From: JANXQE01 sp035651635
GTDB lineage: Bacteria; Verrucomicrobiota; Verrucomicrobiia; Limisphaerales; UBA8199
Direction: 5' to 3'
Assembly: GCA_035651635.1 (NCBI GenBank)
Contig: DASRFK010000273.1
Coordinates: forward strand, 1 to 17,816
Length of the DNA: 17,816 bases
Shown: positions 1-7,075 of the stretch, piece by piece
Numbering within the stretch: position 1 is the first letter of the stretch
Layout: each line of letters starts with the position of its first letter
The notes under the pieces: generated by a model
Database searches by the model: none
What the model saw: the letters and a program-made list of their open reading frames with translations, nothing else
Told to the model about the DNA's origin: nothing
Position numbers and translations under genes: made by a program

Positions 1-22
1 GTCATTCTGTGTTGAGTGGCAG

Positions 23-123
23 AAAAGCGGCAGAGGGCTGCCGCACTCCAAAACCTTCGGTTCTCGAGGCCCGCGCCCGTGTCGCGCTTGCGTTTTGGAC
101 TGCGGCAGCCCTCTGCCGCTTTT
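23..123. repeat. Long imperfect inverted repeat (32 bp arms), hairpin-forming
   Basis: The arm at 23-54 and the arm at 92-123 are reverse complements over 32 bp with one mismatch; the core is GCGGCAGAGGGCTGCCGC. The 37 nt between them is G+C-rich. The right arm runs into six T residues (120-125), so on the + strand it resembles an intrinsic terminator for a gene left of the window. The arm length and the inner self-complementarity of GGCAGaGGGCTGCC also fit a dispersed palindromic repeat or MITE-like element. I recall similar sequences as recurrent in Verrucomicrobiota genomes, but could not check this. The rest of 1-231 shows no convincing gene or promoter. Confidence 0.8.
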
Positions 124-231
124 TTCGGCTTCCAGCCAAGATCGACACTTCGAATCGCACCCTAAAACTCACTCGCTTTGACTGGCGGCGCGTCGAGCTT
201 TCCTGCTACTCTCGGCACTTAGCACCTGACG

Positions 232-1992
232 ATGAACCCGCGCTCGAATGCTGCCGCTGCCCGGCTCCCGCTTCTTTGGCTCTTCGTCCTGCAGAGCTGC
301 CCATGCTTTGGTGGTGGCGATTTCATCCAAGGGTACGTTCCGCATCAGGCCGGCAGCTTAACCTTCAGCAGCCATATTGCTAAGATCATTTTTGAGAATT
401 GCGCCGGATGCCACCAGCCGGGACAGAGCGGCCCCTTTCCGTTGATGGATTATGCCACCGTCAGCAAGCGCAGCCGTCTGATAGCCGACGTCGTCGGGAG
501 ACGCTTTATGCCTCCCTGGCTGCCGGAGCATGGGTATGGGGAATTTGTCGGCGAGCGCCGGCTCACCGTCGAACAGATCGGCGAAATTCAGCAATGGTCG
601 GCGGAAGGTTCGGCTCAGGGTGATCCGGCACAAACACCGGCGCCGCCGGTCTCAAGTGGAGGATGGCAACTCGGGCGGCCGGATCTAATTCTGTCCAATG
701 CTGAGTCCTACGAGCTCCCCGCTGCGGGGCGGGATGTTTATCGCAACTTTGTTCTTTCCTTGCCCGCGCAGCCGACCCGCTATGTCCGTGCCATGGAATT
801 CCATCCTGGGAATCGGGCCATCCACCACGCGTCAATCCGGGTTGACCCAACGCCTGAATCGCGGCTGCGCGACCGGCGCGAACCGGGTCCCGGTTTTGGA
901 GGAATGGAAATGCCGCCTACGGCCGAGACGCCGGAAGGCCATTTCCTGAGCTGGCAACCGGGACGTGGCCCGTACGTCACGGCGCCGGGCTCCGCCTGGA
1001 CCATTCCCCCGGGAGCGGATCTGGTGGTGCAACTGCATCTCAAGCCGAGCGGAAAACCCGAGCCGATCCAACCGGAGCTCGGTCTCTACTTTACTGACCA
1101 GGCACCCACGAATCATCTGTTCAAGCTTTTGCTGGGTTCCAAACACATCGACATTCCTCCGGGTGAGTCAGCCTACGTTGTCGAGGACCATTTCCGGCTT
1201 CCGGTCGATGTGCAAGTGACCGCCCTTAACCCGCACGCCCATTACCTGGGCAAAGATCTTCAAGGTTTCGCGATACTACCCGACGGGACACGCAAATGGC
1301 TCATTTGGATTCCGCGCTGGAGTTTTTTCTGGCAGGGAGATTACCGGCTAAAACAGCCGCTTGCCTTGCCGGCGGGCTCGGAGCTGCACCTGCGTTATAC
1401 CTATGACAACTCGGATGCGAACCCGGAAAATCCGAGCCACCCCCCGCAACGCGTGCGGTACGGAATCCAAACGACCGATGAGATGGCTGAGTTGTGGGTG
1501 CAGTTGTCCGCGACACCGGCAACACTGGAGGTCCTCAGGCAGGTCTGCTCCGAAAGAGTGCTCCAGGATATTATCACTGCAAGTGAAACTCGCCTGCAGA
1601 TCGACCCGAACGATGCCGAAGCCCACACTCGCCTTGGGTCGATTCAAGTCAGTTCCGGGCTCATCAGCCAGGGTTTGCGTCATCTCTGGGCGGCGACCAA
1701 TGCCGACCCGCAGTTGGACAGCCCGCATTACTATCTCGGCTTGCACTACCGGCAACAAAACCAACTCGCGGCCGCCCGTCGCGAATTTCAAAAAACCATC
1801 CAATTGAATCGCGACGCCTACAAAGCTTATGGCAACCTGGGCTTTATCGCTGAGCAGCAAGGCCACCGTTCGGAAGCCGAGAAGTACTTCAAACAGGTGC
1901 TCGAGATTTATCCGCAGGACCCTCTGGCATCGGTGGAACTTTCCGCGCTGAAGCAGGCTGATCCGCCTGCGACGCCCGCCTCAAAGAAGTAG
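232..1992 (+). CDS. Secreted cytochrome c / copper type II (PHM-like) monooxygenase-like protein with TPR domain
   Basis: Protein of 586 aa. A hydrophobic export signal spans residues 10-28; a lipobox-like LQSC at Cys23 is possible but not ideal. A class I cytochrome c motif CAGCH (57-61) is followed by RFMPPW, where Met93 is the likely distal heme ligand. The middle matches the two-copper fold of peptidylglycine alpha-hydroxylating monooxygenase: His198-His199 (IHHAS) and His269 (VQLHLKP) fit the CuH site; His335/His337 (NPHAHYLG) and Met418 (TTDEMAELW) fit the CuM site, and this last motif closely resembles PHM's SDEMCNLY. Residues 460-575 form about three TPR repeats. All metal ligands appear present, so an active periplasmic copper oxygenase fed by its own heme domain is plausible. 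The substrate is unknown. The next gene, a thioredoxin-fold lipoprotein 62 bp downstream, is probably a partner. No clear Shine-Dalgarno precedes the ATG; the signal peptide right after it supports this start. Confidence 0.85.
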   Translation: MNPRSNAAAARLPLLWLFVLQSCPCFGGGDFIQGYVPHQAGSLTFSSHIAKIIFENCAGCHQPGQSGPFPLMDYATVSKRSRLIADVVGRRFMPPWLPEHGYGEFVGERRLTVEQIGEIQQWSAEGSAQGDPAQTPAPPVSSGGWQLGRPDLILSNAESYELPAAGRDVYRNFVLSLPAQPTRYVRAMEFHPGNRAIHHASIRVDPTPESRLRDRREPGPGFGGMEMPPTAETPEGHFLSWQPGRGPYVTAPGSAWTIPPGADLVVQLHLKPSGKPEPIQPELGLYFTDQAPTNHLFKLLLGSKHIDIPPGESAYVVEDHFRLPVDVQVTALNPHAHYLGKDLQGFAILPDGTRKWLIWIPRWSFFWQGDYRLKQPLALPAGSELHLRYTYDNSDANPENPSHPPQRVRYGIQTTDEMAELWVQLSATPATLEVLRQVCSERVLQDIITASETRLQIDPNDAEAHTRLGSIQVSSGLISQGLRHLWAATNADPQLDSPHYYLGLHYRQQNQLAAARREFQKTIQLNRDAYKAYGNLGFIAEQQGHRSEAEKYFKQVLEIYPQDPLASVELSALKQADPPATPASKK

Positions 1993-2054
1993 CCCCGAAG
2001 CTTCGCGAAATCCTGCTGGATGACAGGCTGGGCATCGAATAGCCTGAGATTTGC

Positions 2055-2642
2055 ATGAACGGTGCTCGACGAATTGCGGCAGTTTTTTGGGCGCTTTGCA
2101 TTGGTGTTGCAGCTTGCTCGTGCATCCATCAGAACTCGGCGGCGTCCTCTAATTCTAATAAAGGTGCCGACGCTCGAATAGCCGCCAAAGTTTATATTTT
2201 CGTTAACAACGATTGCCCGATTGCGAATCGGTATTCGCCCGAGATCCGCAGATTATATGAACAGTATGCGCCGCGGGGCGTAGCGTTCTGGCTGGTACAT
2301 TGCGACCCGCAGGAAACCGAAGCCGGCGTGCGCGAGCACAATCAGCAGTACAGTCTGACCTTGCCGATTATCATGGACCGCGACCAATCGTTGGCGCGGC
2401 GGTGCCGAGCCGAAGTCGTACCCTCGGCGTCGGTCTTCTCAGACCAGGGCGGGTTGGTCTACCATGGAAGAATCGACGACCGTCTGGCCGAGATCGGGCG
2501 GGAACGCCCACAACCCTCCCGCCACGATCTGGCGGAGGCGCTGGACGCAATTCTGACGCATCGGCCGGTGGCAGTGGCCGAGACCAGGGCCGTTGGCTGC
2601 TACATTTCCAACGTGCCGCGGCTTTCCCAACAGACTAGATAA
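2055..2642 (+). CDS. Thioredoxin-fold (redoxin-like) lipoprotein
   Basis: Protein of 195 aa. The N-terminus has a signal peptide ending in the lipobox VAAC, so Cys21 is the likely lipidated residue. The body is a thioredoxin/AhpC-TSA-like fold: strand VYIFVNNDCPIANRYSPE with a single Cys54 in place of the CxxC active site, LVHCDPQ (Cys83), a cis-proline-like VVPSAS (Pro123), and the strand LVYHGRIDD. The tail ETRAVGCYI places another conserved-looking Cys at 182. From memory, this DCPIAN...GRIDD...GC arrangement is sometimes fused directly to cytochrome c/PHM-like domains in Planctomycetota and Acidobacteriota; here it is a separate gene directly after such a protein. It may deliver thiol electrons or protect or metallate the monooxygenase. 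That role is inferred. Cotranscription with the gene at 232 is likely (62 bp gap). Confidence 0.8.
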   Translation: MNGARRIAAVFWALCIGVAACSCIHQNSAASSNSNKGADARIAAKVYIFVNNDCPIANRYSPEIRRLYEQYAPRGVAFWLVHCDPQETEAGVREHNQQYSLTLPIIMDRDQSLARRCRAEVVPSASVFSDQGGLVYHGRIDDRLAEIGRERPQPSRHDLAEALDAILTHRPVAVAETRAVGCYISNVPRLSQQTR

Positions 2643-2672
2643 ACCTGTCGGGTCGGAACTGACCCAATACAT

Positions 2673-3287
2673 TCACTTCGAGCCGGGTGCCTGGGAGGAG
2701 GCCGGACTCGATGGCTTCGCAGGATGGTTTGTGGTTGAAGTGTTCACCGCCGGCGCCGACCGCTTTGCGGGATTCGGACGCGGCCTCGAGGAAGAGTTTC
2801 CATCTAAAGCATCCGATACGTCCATCGCTCCATTTACTTCTCCGAGTGGCCCCGCTCCGCCGCCGCCGCTAGCGCCCGCCGACCCGGTCGGTTTAGGACT
2901 AGTGGCCTCGCCGGCCTGCTTCAACAATCCCGGGCCATAAACCACCGCCGCCACGCCAATCGATGCCAGTACCACGGCGATGACTGCGAACTTTATGGCC
3001 GGGTTGGTGCTCTTTGGCGGCCGAACAACACGCCGCTGCGGCGCCGGCCCGGCGTTCGAGGCTCGAGCGATTTGAGTCACGCCCGCCGCAAGTCTTGGAC
3101 GGCCGCCGGAGGTGACGGGAGCCGGCGCGGCCGACGGTTGCGTCGCGGCCGGTGCGATCGTGGTTTGCAGCGCCGGGACGACAAGATTGTTTTGGCAGGC
3201 AGGGCATGCCAGCTGATGGCCGGCCCACGCTTCCTCGCACGAAATGTGCTGACCGCATTGGCCACATGTGAATTTTATTTCAGGCAT
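2673..3287 (-). CDS. Zinc-ribbon, single-pass membrane protein with disordered linkers
   Basis: Protein of 204 aa from the ATG at 3287. An upstream in-frame TTG at 3329 would add 14 residues that do not look domain-like, and the zinc ribbon follows directly after MPEIKF. Cys8/Cys11 (CGQC) and Cys28/Cys31 (CPAC) form a zinc ribbon, with an extra Cys17. A Pro/Ala-rich linker leads to one transmembrane helix at about residues 97-121, then a Gly/Ser/Pro/Asn-rich tail that looks disordered. Small 'zinc ribbon plus TM' proteins are common in Verrucomicrobiota and Planctomycetota, usually without known function. The gene is convergent with the redoxin gene (30 bp gap) and has no obvious operon partner. 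The ribbon could sense or bind protein or nucleic acid on the cytoplasmic face; this is not established. Confidence 0.8.
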   Translation of the reverse strand: MPEIKFTCGQCGQHISCEEAWAGHQLACPACQNNLVVPALQTTIAPAATQPSAAPAPVTSGGRPRLAAGVTQIARASNAGPAPQRRVVRPPKSTNPAIKFAVIAVVLASIGVAAVVYGPGLLKQAGEATSPKPTGSAGASGGGGAGPLGEVNGAMDVSDALDGNSSSRPRPNPAKRSAPAVNTSTTNHPAKPSSPASSQAPGSK

Positions 3288-3467
3288 ATAATTGGCGGCC
3301 CAGGCACAGGGAAGCCGCCAACAAATCAATGGTCCCGCCTAAAGCGTCAGTTTTCGTAGGCTTTTGTTAGCGTTGTGGCGATTGGGCCGGTTGAAGGGCA
3401 CGCGGTTCGGCTCTTACCTCTAAGACGCGCGGGACTTGTCGAGGGTTACCACTAATTGTCCGCACGG

Positions 3468-4001
3468 TCACTCCACCTCGCGGCCACCATTCCAATTAAA
3501 GAGAAGTCCGACGATCCGCGGCCAAATGACCAGCAGCGCGCTGGCGAACTCGCCAGGCTTTTCTTTCATCCAGCGTGACACCGTTTCAGGTGCAAACCAA
3601 TCGCCGCTCTCGATCTCTTCTGGATGCAAAGTGAACGGGCCCTCAGCCTGGCAACGATAAATCCAAACGTGTTCCTGATCAGTTTCGGCCGAAGCCGGCA
3701 GTTTAAACAGGCGCTGCGGAGGCGCGGCCAGGACCAGGCCGATCTCTTCACGCAATTCCCGCACCGCGCAGGCGTCATAAGTTTCACCCGTGTCGAGATG
3801 GCCGGAAGCCGACGAATCCCAAAGACCCGGCTGGCGGTCTTTGCTCATCGAGCGTTTCTGCAGGAAGATCTGGCCGCCGCGGTTAAACACGAGTACATGG
3901 ACCGCGCGATGCATGAGACCGAGCCGGTGAACCTCGCTGCGCGGCTTGCGATCGATGACCTCATCCCGCTCGTTAACGACGTCAAAAATCTCCTCACTCA
4001 T
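3468..4001 (-). CDS. Nudix hydrolase (YfcD-like)
   Basis: Protein of 177 aa. The Nudix box GX5EX7REUXEEXGU is intact: Gly67, Glu73, Arg81-Glu82-Leu83, Glu85-Glu86, Gly88-Leu89 (GHLDTGE ... RELREEIGL). The N-terminus FDVVNERDEVIDRKPRSEVH and HRAVHVLVFN resemble the E. coli YfcD and IPP-isomerase-like branch of the superfamily, so a pyrophosphate bond in a small metabolite is the likely target; the exact substrate cannot be read from sequence. The ATG lies inside the end of rsmA (8-base overlap ATGAGTGA), which suggests translational coupling. It is the last gene of a four-gene minus-strand set. The 180 bp downstream of it, up to the zinc-ribbon gene, shows no clear feature. Confidence 0.9.
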   Translation of the reverse strand: MSEEIFDVVNERDEVIDRKPRSEVHRLGLMHRAVHVLVFNRGGQIFLQKRSMSKDRQPGLWDSSASGHLDTGETYDACAVRELREEIGLVLAAPPQRLFKLPASAETDQEHVWIYRCQAEGPFTLHPEEIESGDWFAPETVSRWMKEKPGEFASALLVIWPRIVGLLFNWNGGREVE

Positions 4002-4839
4002 GCAATTTCTTCGTTAGCAGCACAAATTGTTCGAGCCCGACATCTTCCGCGCGGGCTTGGGTGGACAGTTCCGCGTCGGCGAACGCGCTCTCGATATTAG
4101 CTGCCGGCCATTGGGCCTTCAAGAGCTTGGCCATCATCTTGCGACGCTGCGAGAAACTGCACTTGACGAGCTTCGTAAAGGTCGCGCGTTGTTCGAAACT
4201 CAGCAGCGGTTTGGGTCGACGCGCCAGGACCACGCAGGCCGAGTCGACCTCCGGTTCGGGAAAAAAGCAAGTCGCAGGAATCTTGAACCACTCAACTGGC
4301 TGGTAATCGAGTTTCATCAGCAGCGTGAGCACGCCGTAGTCGGCCTCGCCCGCTGAAGCCATGAGGCGCCGGGCGACTTCCAACTGCAGTGTCGCTACCA
4401 TCCGAGCCGGCCCGGAGCGGGCCTGGGCCAATTCCACCAGAATGGGTGAGGCCACGGAGTATGGCAGGTTGGAAACGAGCTTCCAGTCGGCCCAATTGGC
4501 CGGTTGCCGGCGGAGGTACACGAGCGCGTCGTCCTGGACTAAGTGGAATCTCGCGCACCGGCCCGCCTCATTGTCCGGCGCCCCAAGAGAGTTGTTTAAA
4601 AGTCGCGCCAGCCTGGCATCTTTCTCGATTGCCAAAACGTAACCAGCCTCTTGGACCAACAAACAGGTCAACGGGCCCAGCCCAGGGCCAATCTCCAAAA
4701 CCTGGTCGGTTTTGCTCAGCTCGGCGGCGGCCACGATCCGGCGCAGTTGATTGCCGTCGTGCAGAAAATTCTGGCCGAGCGATTTGGTCAACTGGATGCC
4801 CTCGGCGGCCAACAATTGTTTCATCTCGGATAGTCTCAT
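3994..4839 (-). CDS. rsmA: 16S rRNA (adenine1518-N6/adenine1519-N6)-dimethyltransferase RsmA (KsgA)
   Basis: Protein of 281 aa, the usual family length. It dimethylates two adjacent adenines in helix 45 of 16S rRNA using S-adenosylmethionine, late in 30S assembly. Visible motifs: SLGQNFLHD (20-28), the SAM-binding loop VLEIGPGLGPLT (47-58), the acidic IEKD (71-74), the catalytic NLPY (124-127), FPEPEVDS near 193-200, and the basic C-terminal CSFSQRRKMM (227-236) typical of KsgA. The ATG at 4839 shares its A with the TGA stop of the upstream aminotransferase (TGATG), which favours this start over a GTG one codon earlier at 4842. Its own end overlaps the Nudix gene by 8 bases. Translational coupling at both ends is likely. 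Confidence 0.97.
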   Translation of the reverse strand: MRLSEMKQLLAAEGIQLTKSLGQNFLHDGNQLRRIVAAAELSKTDQVLEIGPGLGPLTCLLVQEAGYVLAIEKDARLARLLNNSLGAPDNEAGRCARFHLVQDDALVYLRRQPANWADWKLVSNLPYSVASPILVELAQARSGPARMVATLQLEVARRLMASAGEADYGVLTLLMKLDYQPVEWFKIPATCFFPEPEVDSACVVLARRPKPLLSFEQRATFTKLVKCSFSQRRKMMAKLLKAQWPAANIESAFADAELSTQARAEDVGLEQFVLLTKKLHE

Positions 4840-6197
4840 CACGCCTGGGCCAGCTTTCGCGCAAGCGCCGACACCGCCAGCTCAAGTTGCTTCGCCGAAA
4901 TCGTCAGTGGCGGCGTGAAACCAACCACATTGGCATGTTCGCCCTCGGGCAGAAAAATGAAGCCCTCGTGCAACAGCGACTTAATCAGAGCCAGGACTTG
5001 ATCGGTTGCGGCCTCGCCGCTGGGCCGCAGCAATTCCAGTCCGGCCAGCAGGCCGAGCCCGCGCGCCTGCACTTGAAAACGTGGGGCCGTGGATAATCGG
5101 CCCCGAATCGACGCCAAGCGCTCGAGCAAAAATCGGCCAGACTCGGCGCTGCACTCGACCAAATGCCGACGCTGAATCTCGGCAAGATTCGCCAATGCCA
5201 TCGCGCAGCCAACCGGGTGGCCGAGAAACGTGCTGGTGTGGATCGCCTCGCCAGTCGAGCGCGGCCACGCTGCGTCCATCAACTCCGCGCGTCCCACGCA
5301 CGCCGACAATGGAAAGCCTCCCGTCAGGGCTTTGCCGAGACAAACCAGGTCCGGGACCACGCCGGCATGTTCGCACGCAAACCACTTTCCGGTGCGGCCG
5401 AAGCCGGTATAAATCTCATCGAGGATCAGCACTGCTCCATGTTCGTCGCAAAGCGATCGCAGCAGCGGCAGGAACCCCGGGGGCGGAATGTTAATACCGC
5501 CGCGCACCTGGATCGGTTCAGCCAGGATTGCGCCAATCGTTTTTTTGCGCAGGTGCGCGCGAAGCCCCGCTTCGAGCGAATCGAGCGTGTCGCCATGCCG
5601 CCTGCCGCGGGCCGGGTCCGCCGGAGGAATCGCGGGGAAAGGAAGAAAGGTCCCGAACTGGCGTAGTTGAGCCAGAAAAGGCGATCGGAAATGAGCGCGA
5701 TGAGTTGCGTTGAGCGCACCGTAGCCCACGCCGTGATAGGCTTTTTCAAATGCGATTACTCCCGCTTTGCCGGTCGCCAACAGCGCGGTCTTGAGCGCCG
5801 CTTCGACCGCCTCGAAACCGGAACTGCAGAAGATCGTTTTGCCATGAGTCGTCCTTGTCCGCTCAGGATGCGGCGCTTTGGTCCAATGTTCAAATGTCCT
5901 TTGGCTAAGAACCCGCGCGAGCTCGCCTTTAAGCCGGTGCGGATGGACGTCTCCCATCGCGTGGAGCAACCGGCCCATCTGCCGCCGCCCGGCGGCGACA
6001 ACCCGTGGATTTGAATGCCCCGCGGCCGCCACGCCAAACGCAGCAGTCAAATCCAGATAACGTTTGCCGGTATCGTCCCAGACATGGACTCCTTTCGCTC
6101 GCTCCCAGACCATCGGCCAGGAACGATCGGCTTCGACAAAAGTGACATTCCGCGACTCGTATCTTTGGAGCAGGTCGAGCGTCGAAGGGCGGCTCAT
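4839..6197 (-). CDS. PLP-dependent class III (omega) aminotransferase
   Basis: Protein of 452 aa from the ATG at 6197, 22 bp after the queE stop. An in-frame extension to 6296 would overlap queE and has no domain character, so the shorter start is preferred. It is a fold-type I, class III aminotransferase: VWDDTGKRYLDLTAAFGV near the N-terminus, the cofactor aspartate in LILDEIYTGFGRTG (Asp260), and the PLP lysine in LGKALTGGFPLSA (Lys289), followed by the THTSTFLGHP-type segment, here HTSTFLGHPVGCAMA. The family includes acetylornithine, ornithine, GABA and beta-alanine transaminases; the substrate cannot be assigned. It differs clearly from the argD product at 14520-15833, so it is not a simple duplicate. 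It sits between queE and rsmA, with a 1-base overlap to the latter. Confidence 0.9.
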   Translation of the reverse strand: MSRPSTLDLLQRYESRNVTFVEADRSWPMVWERAKGVHVWDDTGKRYLDLTAAFGVAAAGHSNPRVVAAGRRQMGRLLHAMGDVHPHRLKGELARVLSQRTFEHWTKAPHPERTRTTHGKTIFCSSGFEAVEAALKTALLATGKAGVIAFEKAYHGVGYGALNATHRAHFRSPFLAQLRQFGTFLPFPAIPPADPARGRRHGDTLDSLEAGLRAHLRKKTIGAILAEPIQVRGGINIPPPGFLPLLRSLCDEHGAVLILDEIYTGFGRTGKWFACEHAGVVPDLVCLGKALTGGFPLSACVGRAELMDAAWPRSTGEAIHTSTFLGHPVGCAMALANLAEIQRRHLVECSAESGRFLLERLASIRGRLSTAPRFQVQARGLGLLAGLELLRPSGEAATDQVLALIKSLLHEGFIFLPEGEHANVVGFTPPLTISAKQLELAVSALARKLAQA

Positions 6198-6219
6198 GAT
6201 GGATGGTTTGCCGCAGGAG

Positions 6220-6987
6220 TCATACGCCTCGTTGGTCCGGCGGCCAAAGGATTTTATGCAATTGCACCTGGAACCGCACGGGTAAAGCGTCAGCAATGAT
6301 TCTCTCCGCCAGTTGCTGGCGCTTTATCGGTGTCTGGCCGGCGGGGACCGGCTTGAGTGATTGGTGTTGCTGTTCCGGCAACAGCGGGTGAACCCAGGAA
6401 ACCAGCAGCGGACAAATCGCCGCTAACTGGTGCTGGTGGATGACTTCCTTCATCCACTCGTAGTCTTCGAGTGTGCCGATGACAAATTTGATTTCGTCGC
6501 TGCTCTTCAGCAGCGGCACATTCTCCCATCGATTTCGCGCCACTTCCCCACTGCTCGGACACTTGAGATCCATGATCCGACGCACGCGTGGATCCACGGG
6601 CCCGATGTCGTGGGCGCCGCTGGTTTCCAGCAGGACGGTGAAGCCCTGATCGCACAGGCGCGCCATCAATGGCAAAGAGTTTTTCTGAAGCAGCGGTTCG
6701 CCGCCGGTCAGTTCGACGAGCGGAAGTGCAGAGGAGTCGGCCAGTGCGGAATGCGGAGTGCGAAGCGCTGAGGTAGGTGATCGGAATGCTTTGGATAAGC
6801 GCAGGACTTCGTCCTGGATAGCCGAAAGGGACATGGGATGGCCTTCCTTGAAAGCGTAGGCGGTATCACAATAAGAGCAGCGGAGATTGCACGCGGTCAG
6901 CCGAATAAAAACGCAGGGTAGTCCCGCAAAGCTGCTTTCGCCCTGCAAGCTCAGGTAAATCTCATTGACGATCAAGGTCTCGGACAT
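6220..6987 (-). CDS. queE: 7-carboxy-7-deazaguanine synthase QueE (radical SAM)
   Basis: Protein of 255 aa. It converts 6-carboxytetrahydropterin to 7-carboxy-7-deazaguanine, the step that forms the deazapurine ring in queuosine biosynthesis. The start MSETLIVNEIYLSLQGES is typical of QueE; the cluster motif CNLRCSYC gives Cys33, Cys37 and Cys40 for the 4Fe-4S centre; LTGGEPLLQ (93-101) is the SAM-binding GGEP motif. Residues about 68-88 (FRSPTSALRTPHSALADSS) are low complexity and look like an in-frame insertion of repeat DNA between the cluster domain and GGEP. No other queuosine gene lies in the window. It is the first gene of the minus-strand set running to the Nudix gene, and is divergent from gdhA across an 88 bp spacer in which I could not pick a convincing promoter. 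Confidence 0.93.
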   Translation of the reverse strand: MSETLIVNEIYLSLQGESSFAGLPCVFIRLTACNLRCSYCDTAYAFKEGHPMSLSAIQDEVLRLSKAFRSPTSALRTPHSALADSSALPLVELTGGEPLLQKNSLPLMARLCDQGFTVLLETSGAHDIGPVDPRVRRIMDLKCPSSGEVARNRWENVPLLKSSDEIKFVIGTLEDYEWMKEVIHQHQLAAICPLLVSWVHPLLPEQQHQSLKPVPAGQTPIKRQQLAERIIADALPVRFQVQLHKILWPPDQRGV

Positions 6988-7075
6988 CCAGTGCTAATTT
7001 AGACGGGAATCAACGGGATTAAAACGTCCGAAATTTCCCGTGAAATTCCCAGCTCGACGAACTATTGTCTGCCGG

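Noticed and set aside
176..216. TTGACT with TACTCT as a promoter for the first gene
   Set aside because: Spacing of about 23 bp is outside the workable range.
9..383. 124-codon + strand open frame at the left edge
   Set aside because: It crosses the 23-123 inverted repeat and overlaps the signal peptide of the cytochrome c/PHM-like gene; no domain character.
3288..3467. Possible tRNA in the gap between the zinc-ribbon and Nudix genes
   Set aside because: Fragments resemble T-arm sequence, but no acceptor stem or anticodon arm could be assembled on either strand.
6198..6296. 33-residue N-terminal extension of the class III aminotransferase
   Set aside because: It overlaps the end of queE and has no family similarity; the ATG at 6197 gives a normal length.
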